Shown piece after piece: positions 1 to 9,025 of a stretch of 64,000 bases of DNA. The DNA lies in assembly GCF_001187725.1 (NCBI RefSeq), contig NZ_LGIQ01000009.1, positions 1,859,493 through 1,923,492 on the forward strand. Direction: 5' to 3'. Source of the DNA: Brevibacillus reuszeri. Its GTDB lineage: Bacteria > Bacillota > Bacilli > Brevibacillales > Brevibacillaceae. Each line of letters begins with the position of its first letter. Position 1 is the stretch's first letter. Below the pieces are notes generated by a model. The model was not told the origin of the DNA and made no database searches. It was given only the letters and a program-made list of their open reading frames with translations. Made by a program: the position numbers and the translations under genes.

Positions 1-49
1 TTCCAGTTCATGCTATACTGGAAGGGAATGATTTTGAGGGAGGGGAAGA

Positions 50-1789
50 GTGTTGTCGACGATTGTTCAACAATCTTGGAAACGCTGTCAGGAATCTAGC
101 CTCAAAGCCACGGAAAAAGCTAATGATCAAATCATTTCTAGCAGAAGGATCAAAGAAATCATTCAGGAAAATCATCCTCTGATCCGTGAAAGCTTCCCCC
201 TTTTTACGAAATTGGCGCCGTTTTTATTGTCGACAGAGCATATCGCCTTGTTGTCCGACCAGGATGGCAACATCATTCATACAGTAGGAGATCCCGTGTT
301 TGCCAATCAGGCACAGAAGGTACAGCTGCAGATTGGGGCCAACTGGACCGAGAACAATAAAGGAACGAATGCGATTGGTACGGCTCTGATTGCCCAGCAG
401 CCGATCCAAATTCAAGGTGAACAGCACTACTTTTTGGAAAATCGTTTTTTGACTTGCTCAGCGGCACCTATTTTCTCGCCGACGGGAGAATTGCTGGGTG
501 TTATCGATATTAGTACGCGAAAAGAATATTCGCATCCGTTTGCGCTGACCATCGCTTGCATGATTGCAGAAGCTGTGCAAAATCGTTTGATGCTGGCAGA
601 AGCAGAGCGTGTGATTGCTCTTCCCAGGCCGTTGTCGCCAGGTAGTGCAGGGCTTAGCTTGCCACTGGTCGGGCTCGATCGGGATGATCGGATTGTCAGT
701 CTCAACGAAATGGCGAAGAAACAGCTGGTGATGGGGGCGCTGGGGACTACCTTGCAGCCAGAAGTAGAGCGTACGGGAGCAAACAACATACAGGATCGCA
801 GGAAGCGGGTCTGGTCGATGTCTGCCAGCTCCCAGGCAATGCCTTATCCGCGGCTTGCAGGCTCCTGCCCGATCTTTCTACAGGCGAAAAAGCTCGGACA
901 AAAGGCAGCGCATGTAGATTTTCCCGTGCTGTTGAACGGAGAGAGCGGCACAGGAAAAGAACTGTTCGCTCAAATGATTCATGAGACAGGCCCGCGATCA
1001 GGGGAGCCCTTTATCGCAGTGAACTGCAGTTCAATATCGGAAAATTTGATCGAGAGTGAATTATTTGGCTATGAAGGCGGAGCTTTTACGGGAGCGAATC
1101 GCGAGGGCAGAGTCGGTAAATTCGAGGCAGCGAAGCACGGAACGATTTTTTTAGATGAGATTGGGGACATGTCATTGCGGGCGCAAGCGGCACTCCTGCG
1201 CGTTTTGCAGGAAAAAGTCGTTACGCCTGTGGGAAGCAATCAGTCCCGTCCCATTCATGCCAGGGTTATTGCAGCGACTCATCGCAATTTACCGGAAGAA
1301 ATCAAGGCTGGTCGTTTTCGAGCGGACTTGTACTATCGGCTGAAGGGAGTTTCTATCCAGGTTCCGCCATTGCACAAGCGAACTGATTTAATCCAGCTGG
1401 CAGAGCATCTCATTCAAAAGATTGCGGGCGGCGAGCCGCTTTTCCTATCGAATGAAGCGAAGCTCAAGCTGCAATCCCATTCTTGGCCGGGCAATGTTCG
1501 TGAGCTGCAAGGGGTATTGATGCAGGCATGCTTTTTATCGGAGACCTACGAAATCGCAGCAGAGCATATACAGTTAGAAGGACTTGTGGAGGCCGCTCTC
1601 TATCAGGAGGCTGAGCAAGTGGTTCCTTCTCTGCGTGAAACCGAACTGCACGCGATTAAAAATGCGTTGTATATGAGCGGAGGAAATGTAAGTCAGGCGG
1701 CCAAGCTGCTTCAGATCGGGAGAAACACCTTGTATCGCAAAATGGCGGAATATCACATTACATCGCCAATGAATCAGGGGGATCTATGA
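50..1789 (+). CDS. Sigma-54-dependent activator with GAF domain (AcoR-like)
   Basis: This is an enhancer-binding activator of RNA polymerase carrying sigma-54. The N-terminal half (about residues 50-185) reads as a GAF-type sensor. The AAA+ domain shows Walker A GESGTGKE at 297-304, the sigma-54-contacting GAFTGA loop at 344-349 and Walker B FLDEIGD near 367. A Fis-type helix-turn-helix lies at about 550-570. The architecture matches AcoR-type regulators. I take the GTG at 50 because a GAGGGAGGGGAAG ribosome site precedes it. Its stop overlaps the next activator by four bases, so the two are translationally coupled. The likely target is the -24/-12 promoter at 3746. The effector is unknown. 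Confidence 0.9.
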   Translation: MLSTIVQQSWKRCQESSLKATEKANDQIISSRRIKEIIQENHPLIRESFPLFTKLAPFLLSTEHIALLSDQDGNIIHTVGDPVFANQAQKVQLQIGANWTENNKGTNAIGTALIAQQPIQIQGEQHYFLENRFLTCSAAPIFSPTGELLGVIDISTRKEYSHPFALTIACMIAEAVQNRLMLAEAERVIALPRPLSPGSAGLSLPLVGLDRDDRIVSLNEMAKKQLVMGALGTTLQPEVERTGANNIQDRRKRVWSMSASSQAMPYPRLAGSCPIFLQAKKLGQKAAHVDFPVLLNGESGTGKELFAQMIHETGPRSGEPFIAVNCSSISENLIESELFGYEGGAFTGANREGRVGKFEAAKHGTIFLDEIGDMSLRAQAALLRVLQEKVVTPVGSNQSRPIHARVIAATHRNLPEEIKAGRFRADLYYRLKGVSIQVPPLHKRTDLIQLAEHLIQKIAGGEPLFLSNEAKLKLQSHSWPGNVRELQGVLMQACFLSETYEIAAEHIQLEGLVEAALYQEAEQVVPSLRETELHAIKNALYMSGGNVSQAAKLLQIGRNTLYRKMAEYHITSPMNQGDL

Positions 1790-3645
1790 TTGCCTTGTAC
1801 AGGCTGGATAAAGAGCTGGAGAAGGGAATGGCTGCCTTGCTTGCGCAGAGCGGGCAGAGTGTAGGTTATTTTTACTCGATTAAATCGATTTTGGATCAGA
1901 TGATGAATCCTTTTATCGTGATCACAACCGAACGCTACTGTGAAGAGCTGGAGTCGCTCTCGTTGCCCGTAGTCACGATTTCCATCGATATCAGTGACGC
2001 GAAGAGAGTATGGGAGAAGCAGCAGGGAGCAGAGCGATCGGGACAAGAGCCTGTCGTTGTATGTGCAACAGCAAAAGAAAGAGACTGGCTAAAGCTGGAG
2101 CACGCTCTGGATCATACCGCGGAACGGGATTGGCAATTCTGGTGCGATGACGAAATTCACGCGAATCATGATCACGCCCATAGGGTATACCTGATTCCCG
2201 CCTGGGAGGCTGCTTTTTGGTCTGGTGCACTGGCAGGAGGAGAGCGGTACATCATCGAGCCTTCTCTTGCGATGCTACGCAGGGCAGTACAGCAGGCCGC
2301 ATCTCTGGTCACTTACACCAAGGATCGGCTGCGCGAAAAGCATCTCATGGAGGCCGTCGTCAATTCTGCGCATGATGCGGTAATCGCCGTTGATCGCCTG
2401 GGAAATATTACACTCGTCAATGAACACGCCAAAATCCTTTTGGGACTTACTGGTGAGGTGTTGGGGAAGCCCATCGCTGACTATATTCCTCATTCAGACA
2501 TGCTGCGAGTGCTGAAGACGGGGCGTCAGGAGCTGGGAGATGTGGCAACGGTTTTGGATCGCTCCATTGTGATTAACCGTATTCCGGTCATCGTCAAGGA
2601 TCAGATCGTAGGGGCGGTTTCGAATTTTAAAGAGATCAGCGATATTCAAAAGATGGAGATGTCGCTTCGAAAAAAGCTGCATGACAATGGTTTGGAAGCC
2701 AGGTATCGGCTCGACAGCATCATCGGGACATCAGCCATGCTTGTGGAGACGAGAGAGCAAGCCGCGTTGTTCGCGAAAACGAATGCGACTGTGCTCATTA
2801 CCGGAGAATCAGGTACAGGCAAGGAGCTGTTTGCACAAGGGATTCATTTAGAAAGCCCGCGAGCCTTGGGACCTTTCCTGGCTGTCAACTGTGCAGCATT
2901 GCCGGAAAGCCTGCTGGAAAGCGAATTGTTTGGCTATGAGGATGGGGCCTTTACGGGTGCCAAAAAGGGCGGAAAGCCTGGGTTGTTCGAGCTGGCACAT
3001 GGTGGAACGCTGTTTTTGGATGAAATCGGAGAAATGCCGCTGCGGATTCAGGTTCTTTTGCTGAGGGTGTTGCAGGAGAGGCGTGTCCGCCGGGTGGGCG
3101 GGGAACGAATCATCCCTGTTGATGTGCGGATTGTAGCGGCAACGAACCGTGATCTGGAGGAAGAGATTGAAAAAGAGCATTTTCGCGCCGATTTGTATTA
3201 CCGCATTCATATGCTCAATCTGGAGGTTCCTCCCTTGCGCGATCGCTTGTCAGATATACCACTTCTCGTTGCGAGCATGATTCAGGAAATGAATGAGCAG
3301 CACGAGCAGAAAGTAGAGGAAGTAGACGAAGAGCTCTATTCCCTGTTTCAAGCGTATCATTGGCCAGGGAATGTGAGAGAGCTGCGCAATGTAGTAGAGC
3401 GTATGGTACTGCTGGCAAAGGGCGGCAAGCTCGGTATATCAGACGCTGCTTTTTTATTTGCCAAGAAAAAGCGAGGTCCTGTCCATAGTCTAACCGCTGC
3501 CACAGCAGACCGTTTTGATCCCGAAGCAAAGCGAATTGAAGCGGTATTGCGGCAGGTGAAGCATAATAAAACATTAGCTGCAAAAATGCTGGGGATGGAC
3601 CGCACAACGCTGTGGAGAAAAATGAAACAATATCAGATCGAATGA
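1786..3645 (+). CDS. Sigma-54-dependent activator with PAS domain
   Basis: This second enhancer-binding protein starts inside the stop of the first (ATGA overlap). Residues 1-180 form an N-terminal region I do not recognise. A PAS domain follows at about 186-290. The AAA+ domain has Walker A GESGTGKE at 340-347 and GAFTGA at 387-392, and a Fis-like HTH ends the protein (GMDRTTLWRKMKQ). Both activators keep the GAFTGA loop, so both should be able to contact sigma-54. The paired arrangement suggests that two signals are integrated at one promoter, or that they form hetero-oligomers (inference). The inverted repeat just downstream at 3655 is a plausible binding site for one or both. Confidence 0.88.
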   Translation: MIALYRLDKELEKGMAALLAQSGQSVGYFYSIKSILDQMMNPFIVITTERYCEELESLSLPVVTISIDISDAKRVWEKQQGAERSGQEPVVVCATAKERDWLKLEHALDHTAERDWQFWCDDEIHANHDHAHRVYLIPAWEAAFWSGALAGGERYIIEPSLAMLRRAVQQAASLVTYTKDRLREKHLMEAVVNSAHDAVIAVDRLGNITLVNEHAKILLGLTGEVLGKPIADYIPHSDMLRVLKTGRQELGDVATVLDRSIVINRIPVIVKDQIVGAVSNFKEISDIQKMEMSLRKKLHDNGLEARYRLDSIIGTSAMLVETREQAALFAKTNATVLITGESGTGKELFAQGIHLESPRALGPFLAVNCAALPESLLESELFGYEDGAFTGAKKGGKPGLFELAHGGTLFLDEIGEMPLRIQVLLLRVLQERRVRRVGGERIIPVDVRIVAATNRDLEEEIEKEHFRADLYYRIHMLNLEVPPLRDRLSDIPLLVASMIQEMNEQHEQKVEEVDEELYSLFQAYHWPGNVRELRNVVERMVLLAKGGKLGISDAAFLFAKKKRGPVHSLTAATADRFDPEAKRIEAVLRQVKHNKTLAAKMLGMDRTTLWRKMKQYQIE

Positions 3646-3654
3646 GAGAAGTGT

Positions 3655-3671
3655 TGCAACGTTTTGTTGCA
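3655..3671. promoter_or_regulatory. Candidate upstream activator site (TGCAAC-N5-GTTGCA)
   Basis: A perfect 6-bp inverted repeat with a 5-bp spacer begins ten bases after the stop of the second activator gene and about 75-90 bp upstream of the -24/-12 promoter. That distance suits an enhancer site for a sigma-54 activator. Assignment to the adjacent regulators is inferred from position. Confidence 0.5.
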
Positions 3672-3745
3672 GCGCTTCGTTGTTATTCACAAGCATATCG
3701 AGCAGGGGAAAGCATTCTAGCAGACTTCTTTTCTTACGCTAGTGA

Positions 3746-3763
3746 TTGGCATCGAATGTGCAA
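3746..3763 (+). promoter_or_regulatory. Sigma-54 (-24/-12) promoter
   Basis: The sequence TTGGCATCGAATGTGCAA places GG and GC exactly 12 bp apart and matches the consensus TTGGCACGN4TTGCA at all but two defined positions. It lies about 50 bp before the dehydrogenase start and downstream of two sigma-54 activators, so it is very likely the promoter of the three-gene dehydrogenase operon. Confidence 0.85.
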
Positions 3764-3814
3764 GTGTAATACATAAAATTGTCAAATTATTTCGATTGTT
3801 TAGGGGGGAGTCGA

Positions 3815-4891
3815 TTGCTTCATTATTCGATCGCCGTGATTCCCGGAGACGGAATCGGTCCCGAGGTAATGCAAGAGGGATTAAAAGTATTAAAGGCACT
3901 GGAAGAAAGCCATGGAGGAATTCGTTTTGCCAGTGATGTGATGGAATGGAACTGTAACTATTACCTCACACACGGCCGGATGATGCCGGAAAATGGATTG
4001 GATACATTAAAGGATTACGATTTGATCCTGCTTGGCGCTGTGGGTGCTCCCGAGGTGCCTGATCATGTTTCTGTATGGGAATTGATTTTGCCCATTCGCC
4101 GCGAATTCCAGCAGTATGTCAACCTGCGCCCGGTAAAGCTGCTTCGGGGATTGGAGAGCCCGCTGCGCTACAAGGGGCATGCTGATCTTGACTTCGTGGT
4201 TGTCAGGGAGAATACAGAAGGCGAATATTCCAACATGGGCGGGCGCATGCATCAGGGGACACCGTACGAAATGGCTGTGCAGAACAATGTTTTTACACGA
4301 TTTGGCACGGAGCGCATCCTCAAATATGCATTCTCTCTGGCGGAAAAGCGGCCGGGAAAGAGACTGACTGCTGCTACGAAATCGAATGGAATCAATCACT
4401 CCATGCCTTTCTGGGATGAAATCGTCAAGGAAATTGCCCGTGAGCACCCCGGAGTCGAAACGAATCTCTACCATATCGACGCACTCGCCGCCTATTTTAT
4501 TACGCGTCCGGAGACATTTGATGTGGTCGTCGCCAGTAATTTGTTCGGAGACATTTTGACAGACTTGGGCGCTGCAACTGTTGGGGGCTTAGGACTCGCC
4601 CCTTCTGCCAATATCAATCCGGAGCGAAAATATCCATCCATGTTTGAGCCGATTCACGGTTCCGCACCAGATATAGCAGGAAAGGGCATAGCCAACCCGA
4701 TTGCACAGATATGGAGCCTAGCCATGATGATGGATCATCTCGATTTGCCAGAGATCAGTGCAGTAATTATGAACGCAATCGAGCAGGTATTGGTTGATAG
4801 AAAAATACTGACCCCTGATCTGGGTGGAGTGGCATCGACCAAAGAAGTAGGAGACGAAATCGTGCGCCATATTTACACCGCTACCCGCTAA
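3815..4891 (+). CDS. Tartrate/D-malate/isopropylmalate-type dehydrogenase
   Basis: This belongs to the beta-hydroxyacid oxidative decarboxylase family (isocitrate, isopropylmalate, tartrate and D-malate dehydrogenases), which are NAD-dependent cytoplasmic enzymes. The N-terminus has IPGDGIGPEV. The C-terminal half has the signature NLFGDILTDLGAA followed by GGLGLAPSANI. The length of 358 aa fits the tartrate/D-malate branch better than IDH. I choose the TTG at 3815 because GGGGGGAG sits seven bases upstream; the longer reading frame from 3779 has no ribosome site. It is the first gene after the sigma-54 promoter. Substrate specificity cannot be read from the sequence; tartrate or D-malate is the best guess. 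Confidence 0.85.
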   Translation: MLHYSIAVIPGDGIGPEVMQEGLKVLKALEESHGGIRFASDVMEWNCNYYLTHGRMMPENGLDTLKDYDLILLGAVGAPEVPDHVSVWELILPIRREFQQYVNLRPVKLLRGLESPLRYKGHADLDFVVVRENTEGEYSNMGGRMHQGTPYEMAVQNNVFTRFGTERILKYAFSLAEKRPGKRLTAATKSNGINHSMPFWDEIVKEIAREHPGVETNLYHIDALAAYFITRPETFDVVVASNLFGDILTDLGAATVGGLGLAPSANINPERKYPSMFEPIHGSAPDIAGKGIANPIAQIWSLAMMMDHLDLPEISAVIMNAIEQVLVDRKILTPDLGGVASTKEVGDEIVRHIYTATR

Positions 4892-4912
4892 AAAACGAGG
4901 AGGATGAGGAGA

Positions 4913-6337
4913 ATGGAAGCGAAATCGTACGACCTGTACATCGGTGGTGAGTGGGTAAAAACGGAGAGCTCCATTCCCGTTTTCCACAAATACAATGGCG
5001 AATGTATCGCGTACATCGCCCGCGCGCAGCAGCAGCATGTGACAAAAGCGGTAGATGAGGCACAGAAAACCTTCAAGCAGGATAAGCTGACGCCTTTTCA
5101 GCGCTACAAAATCCTGTTGAAAGCATCGCAATTAATGGAAGAACGCAGAGATGAGATGGAGCTGTCCCTCATTCGCGAGGTGGGGAAAACTCGTAAGGAT
5201 GCGATGAACGAGCTGGATCGAACGATCAATACGCTGCTGTTGTCTGCGGAGGAAGCGAAAAAGATACACGGTGAAATGGTTCCTTTGCAGTCAACGGAGG
5301 GCTCAGAAAATCGTCTTGGGTTCACCATTCGCGTGCCAAAAGGGGTGATTGGGGCGATCACGCCATTTAACTATCCGCTTTTGCTCAGCACTCACAAAAT
5401 TGCGCCTGCTATTGCTGCGGGGAATACGTTGGTGGTCAAGCCGGCTACCGTTACACCGATCGCGACATTTCTCCTGCTTGAGGTTTTGGAAGCTGCGGGC
5501 TTGCCAAAGGGCTATATCAATATCGTTACAGGAGCGGGCAGTGAGGTAGGGGAATGGTTGTTGGATGAAGAGCGGATCGCCATGTTTACCTTTACCGGGT
5601 CAGGAGAGGTAGGTCGTCATATAAAGGAGCGCAGTGGCATGCGTCCAGTAGCCCTGGAGCTGGGGAACAACTCTCCCAATATCGTTCACGTAGATGCAGA
5701 TTTGGAGCTGGCTGCACGTCAGACGGCAGCGCGCAGCTTTCATAATGCAGGGCAGGCATGCATCGCTGTTCAACGCATTTACGTTCATGAAGCGGTTATG
5801 CAGGAGTTCTGCGATCTGTACATTTCCCACGTCAATCATCTGAAGGTAGGCAACCCGGAAGACCCGGATACCGATGTCGGGCCCATGATAAGTGAAAAAG
5901 AAGCGATCCGTACCGAAGAGTGGGTCCATGAAGCGATCAGTCAGGGAGCGAAAGCGTTGCTGCCTGTAAAACGTGAGGGAGCCCTGTTTTATCCCGCTGT
6001 GCTGGTCAATACAACACCTGATATGAAGGTTGTGTGCCGAGAGGTTTTTGCTCCGGTAGTAACGATTATTCCCTACGATGATCTTGATGAAGCGTTTGCT
6101 CAGGCAAATGATTCTGAGTATGGCTTGCAGGCGGGCATTTTTACGCGGGATTTGAATGTTGCCATGAAGGCAGCACGCATACTCGAATATGGAGGTGTCG
6201 TGATCAATGATGTATCGACATATCGCAACGACGTCATGCCGTATGGCGGAGTCAAAAACAGTGGACTTGGCAAAGAAGGCCCACGCTATGCAGTCGAGGA
6301 GATGACCGAAGAGCGGATGGTGGTGATTAATCTATGA
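4913..6337 (+). CDS. NAD(P)-dependent aldehyde dehydrogenase family protein
   Basis: This is an aldehyde dehydrogenase superfamily enzyme of about 474 aa, oxidising an aldehyde to an acid with NAD(P). The catalytic cysteine lies in GQACIAVQR (about residue 283) and the general-base glutamate in LELGNNSPNIV (about 249), where the usual ELGG reads ELGN. The cofactor-binding TGSGEVG is also visible. The ATG at 4913 is preferred to the one at 4904, which abuts the GAGGAGG ribosome site. It follows the hydroxyacid dehydrogenase by 21 bp and overlaps the downstream SDR by four bases, so it belongs to the sigma-54 operon. The ELGNNSP variant resembles lactaldehyde/sulfolactaldehyde-type members, but I cannot name the substrate. 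Confidence 0.85.
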   Translation: MEAKSYDLYIGGEWVKTESSIPVFHKYNGECIAYIARAQQQHVTKAVDEAQKTFKQDKLTPFQRYKILLKASQLMEERRDEMELSLIREVGKTRKDAMNELDRTINTLLLSAEEAKKIHGEMVPLQSTEGSENRLGFTIRVPKGVIGAITPFNYPLLLSTHKIAPAIAAGNTLVVKPATVTPIATFLLLEVLEAAGLPKGYINIVTGAGSEVGEWLLDEERIAMFTFTGSGEVGRHIKERSGMRPVALELGNNSPNIVHVDADLELAARQTAARSFHNAGQACIAVQRIYVHEAVMQEFCDLYISHVNHLKVGNPEDPDTDVGPMISEKEAIRTEEWVHEAISQGAKALLPVKREGALFYPAVLVNTTPDMKVVCREVFAPVVTIIPYDDLDEAFAQANDSEYGLQAGIFTRDLNVAMKAARILEYGGVVINDVSTYRNDVMPYGGVKNSGLGKEGPRYAVEEMTEERMVVINL

Positions 6338-7104
6338 ACGGACAACTGTTGCAAGGAAAAACAGCGATTGTAACGGGCGCAGCGTCAGGCATGGGGAAAG
6401 CCATCGCTCGGTTATTTGCTAATCAAGGGGCAAAGGTCGTATTGGCTGACCTGAACAAAGCAGCCGCAGAACAAGCAGTACAGGAGCTTCCGGAAGGGAG
6501 GGGGCATGCCGTACAAACCGATGTAGCTGATGATCAAAGTGTTGCAGCTATGATTCATGAGACGATCACCACGTTTGGTTCGATCGATGTGCTGGTTAAT
6601 TGTGCAGGTGTACCGCAAGCCTTTACACCGATTGAAGAATTGTCGCTTGAGCAGTGGGATAAGATTATGTCGGTAAATACGAAATCGATTTACTTGACCA
6701 CGCGACATGCGGTACCTCATATGAAGGCGGGTGGAAAAGGAAGCATGATTAACATAGCATCAATTGCTGGCATTCGCGCAAGACCAGGCTTGAACGCTTA
6801 CTGCGCGTCCAAAGGAGCGGCCATCATGCTGAGCAAGGCTTTGGCTATTGAGCTGGCTCCTTTTCAAATCCGGGTCAATGTGATCAATCCCGGGCCAGCC
6901 GAAACCCCGATGCTGGGCAAGTTTATCAACGGGGATGAGGCGGAGGTCGAAGCTGGAAAAAGAGACATTTTCATTAGCAGTGTGCCACTGGGTGCTCTGA
7001 TTCAGCCGGAAGATATTGCAGAGGCTGCCCTGTACTTGGCTTCTGATTTATCGAAAATTGTCACTGGAGAAGTGATGAATGTGGACGGTGGAAGAGGAAT
7101 CTAG
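6334..7104 (+). CDS. SDR family oxidoreductase
   Basis: This is a classical short-chain dehydrogenase/reductase of 256 aa. The nucleotide-binding TGAASGMG is at 14-21 and the NAG-type motif reads NCAG. The catalytic residues are Ser143 and Tyr156-x3-Lys160 (YCASK). The C-terminus ends in NVDGGRGI, typical of the family. It starts within the stop of the aldehyde dehydrogenase gene (ATGA) and is followed by an intrinsic terminator, so it is the last gene of the sigma-54 operon. It may interconvert a hydroxy acid or ketone with NAD(P). The substrate is unknown. Confidence 0.88.
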   Translation: MNGQLLQGKTAIVTGAASGMGKAIARLFANQGAKVVLADLNKAAAEQAVQELPEGRGHAVQTDVADDQSVAAMIHETITTFGSIDVLVNCAGVPQAFTPIEELSLEQWDKIMSVNTKSIYLTTRHAVPHMKAGGKGSMINIASIAGIRARPGLNAYCASKGAAIMLSKALAIELAPFQIRVNVINPGPAETPMLGKFINGDEAEVEAGKRDIFISSVPLGALIQPEDIAEAALYLASDLSKIVTGEVMNVDGGRGI

Positions 7105-7126
7105 TCAAAAGAGATGGCTCATTCAG

Positions 7127-7154
7127 CACCGCTTCGGGCGGTGTTTCCTTTTTC
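7127..7154 (+). terminator. Intrinsic terminator of the dehydrogenase operon
   Basis: CACCGC-TTCGG-GCGGTG forms a six-bp GC stem with a UUCG-like loop, followed by TTTCCTTTTTC. It separates the sigma-54 operon from the GlcD-type gene. Confidence 0.85.
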
Positions 7155-7310
7155 GTAGGCAGGTAAAAGGGCCACGTTCTCGAATACGGAAATAGAGAAG
7201 TCTGCTATTTTCGTTCCTCATGATCTTTGATTTGATCCTCACCACCTGAATTTTCGCAAAAAACAGTCGATTGCTGGTGGATATGAGCGAATAACGGAGG
7301 GTAAGAGAAC

Positions 7311-8675
7311 ATGGACTACATGCAAGAGCTGATTGAACTGCTTGGAGACGAGAGGGTTACGACGAATCAAACGGTTTTGGAGCACCATAGTCATGATGAA
7401 TCCTACCACACGCCAAGGCTGCCGGATGTTGTTGTATTTCCGCAAACGGTAGAAGAGGTTAGCCAAATTATGAAGCTTGCCTATGCTCGCCATATTGCGG
7501 TCACGCCTTTTGGATTGGGAACCAGTCTGGAAGGTCATGCCATTCCTTATGAAGGTGGCATTAGCATGGACTTTTCCCAGATGAATCAGGTTTTGGAGGT
7601 CCGTCCCCATGATTTTCTCGTTCGAGTCCAGCCGGGGGTAACACGTACACAGCTGAACAAGGAATTGAAAAAGCACGGCCTGTTCTTTTCGGTAGATCCG
7701 GGAGCAGATGCAACACTTGGCGGTATGGCAGCGACGAACGCAAGTGGAACTACCTCCGTCCGTTACGGAGTCATGCGGGATCAAGTGCGCGATTTGGAGG
7801 TTGTACTGGCTGACGGACGAATCATTCATACGGGCAGCATGACTGCCAAATCATCGTCTGGCTACCATTTGACAGGCTTGTTCGTCGGGTCCGAGGGTAC
7901 GCTTGGAGTCTTCACGGAATTGACGCTGCGTGTGTACGGGATTCCCGAGGCAACAACAGCTGCCAGAGCTTGCTTCCCGTCCGTTCAGGATGCAGTGGAT
8001 ACAGTAGTCGATATATTGTCAGCAGGGATACAAGTGGCGCGAATTGAGCTGATTGATGAGCGGTCCATTCGTCAGGTCAATCTATATAAGGAAACGAGCT
8101 ACCCGGAAAGTCCTATGCTGTTTATTGAATTTCATGGCAGCGAGCAGAGCCTGGCTCACGATATCGAATTTGCTCAAAATATTGCTGCCGAACATGGTTG
8201 CCAGGAATTTTTGTTTGAGACAGATTCCAAGGCCCGTGCCCAGCTCTGGGATGTGCGTCATAACATGGCCTATGCGTTCCTGCACAAATCTCCTGGTAAA
8301 AAGATGATGGTGACGGATGTGTGCTTGCCGTTTTCCGAGCTGGCTGGGGCTGTCGTCGATGCCAGACAAGCCATTGATCAATCGGGCTTGGACGGCGCCA
8401 TTCTTGGCCATGTCGGAGACGGGAACTACCATGTCATTTTGATGATCGATTTGGACGATTCAGATGAAGTAGCTCGCGCAGAACAGCTCAATGCACATTT
8501 GGTAGAATACGCTCTCAGCCGCGGAGGCACGTGCACCGGAGAACACGGAGTCGGTGTAGGAAAGGCAAAATACCAGCGCATCGAGCACGGCGAAGCGCTG
8601 GACGTGATGCAGTCTTTAAAAAATGTACTGGACCCTACGGGGATTCTCAATCCGGGCAAGATTTTTGGGGCGTAG
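7311..8675 (+). CDS. FAD-binding 2-hydroxyacid dehydrogenase, GlcD/D-lactate type
   Basis: This 454-aa flavoprotein is of the vanillyl-alcohol-oxidase fold (FAD_binding_4 plus FAD-oxidase_C), as in glycolate oxidase subunit GlcD and D-lactate dehydrogenases. The FAD-binding stretch DPGADATLGGMAATNASG is at about 125-142. HVGDGNYH near residue 366 and GTCTGEHGVGVGK near 405 are hallmark C-terminal motifs. The start at 7311 has a GGAGGG site. A terminator separates it from the genes upstream and I see no sigma-54 site before it, so it is probably transcribed alone. It fits with the neighbouring hydroxy-acid enzymes as an electron-transport-linked oxidase of a 2-hydroxy acid. Confidence 0.88.
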   Translation: MDYMQELIELLGDERVTTNQTVLEHHSHDESYHTPRLPDVVVFPQTVEEVSQIMKLAYARHIAVTPFGLGTSLEGHAIPYEGGISMDFSQMNQVLEVRPHDFLVRVQPGVTRTQLNKELKKHGLFFSVDPGADATLGGMAATNASGTTSVRYGVMRDQVRDLEVVLADGRIIHTGSMTAKSSSGYHLTGLFVGSEGTLGVFTELTLRVYGIPEATTAARACFPSVQDAVDTVVDILSAGIQVARIELIDERSIRQVNLYKETSYPESPMLFIEFHGSEQSLAHDIEFAQNIAAEHGCQEFLFETDSKARAQLWDVRHNMAYAFLHKSPGKKMMVTDVCLPFSELAGAVVDARQAIDQSGLDGAILGHVGDGNYHVILMIDLDDSDEVARAEQLNAHLVEYALSRGGTCTGEHGVGVGKAKYQRIEHGEALDVMQSLKNVLDPTGILNPGKIFGA

Positions 8676-8680
8676 AGGTG

Positions 8681-8716
8681 AACTGCATTCTGTTAATTAA
8701 CAGGGTGCAGTTTTTT
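8681..8716 (+). terminator. Intrinsic terminator after glcD-like gene
   Basis: AACTGCA and TGCAGTT enclose an inner CTGTT/AACAG stem with an AATT loop, followed by six T residues, 6 bp after the stop codon. Confidence 0.9.
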
Positions 8717-8769
8717 ATGAAGACTTCCATGAGAATCCCCAAATAAGCCGAGCGAAGATAAAAGTTGTC

Positions 8770-8975
8770 GAGAGGAAAAAGGAGAAAAAGCGAAGCTCTT
8801 TGGGGCAACAGCCCAGGCGCAATGAAAAAAGAGAAACACGATCTCAGCGTCCATCTCTGAGAAGCTTCATGAAAAAGCTACTTTGGACGCGTTTTTTCTT
8901 TTTTCATGGAGACGGCCAGGCATGACCCGCACCAGTTGACCCAAGAAGCTGGAGCTTTTTCTCCTTTTTCCTCTC
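8770..8975 (+). ncRNA. Rod-like structured RNA or leader upstream of fhs (unclassified)
   Basis: Two 22-nt arms (8770-8791 and 8954-8975) are perfectly complementary, one A/G-rich and the other T/C-rich. The helix continues inward through AGCT/AGCT, CTT/AAG, GGG/CCC and CAAC/GTTG to about 8810/8935. An unpaired centre follows (about 8811-8821 and 8908-8934). Then come an inner helix ATGAAAAAAGA/TCTTTTTTCAT (8822-8832 with 8897-8907) and an apical stem GCGTCCA/TGGACGC (about 8847-8853 and 8884-8890) followed by a T-rich run. A long rod with a central bubble resembles 6S RNA in outline, and a folate- or one-carbon-responsive leader is also possible. I recognise no known riboswitch consensus. 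Confidence 0.55.
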
Positions 8976-9025
8976 ATCCACTCCAGCAAGCATTTTCGTA
9001 TCCAAGGAAAGGAGAAACGACTACA

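Noticed and set aside
7105..7310. glcD-like gene as fourth gene of the sigma-54 operon
   Set aside because: A good terminator at 7127-7154 and a 206-bp gap separate it from the SDR gene.
8811..8945. ZTP riboswitch on the minus strand (GCGCCTGGGC and GGGTCAACTGG resemble its conserved parts)
   Set aside because: It would point away from fhs toward the end of the glcD-like gene, lacks the closing GACCC for the first stem, and the bases are better explained by the plus-strand rod structure.
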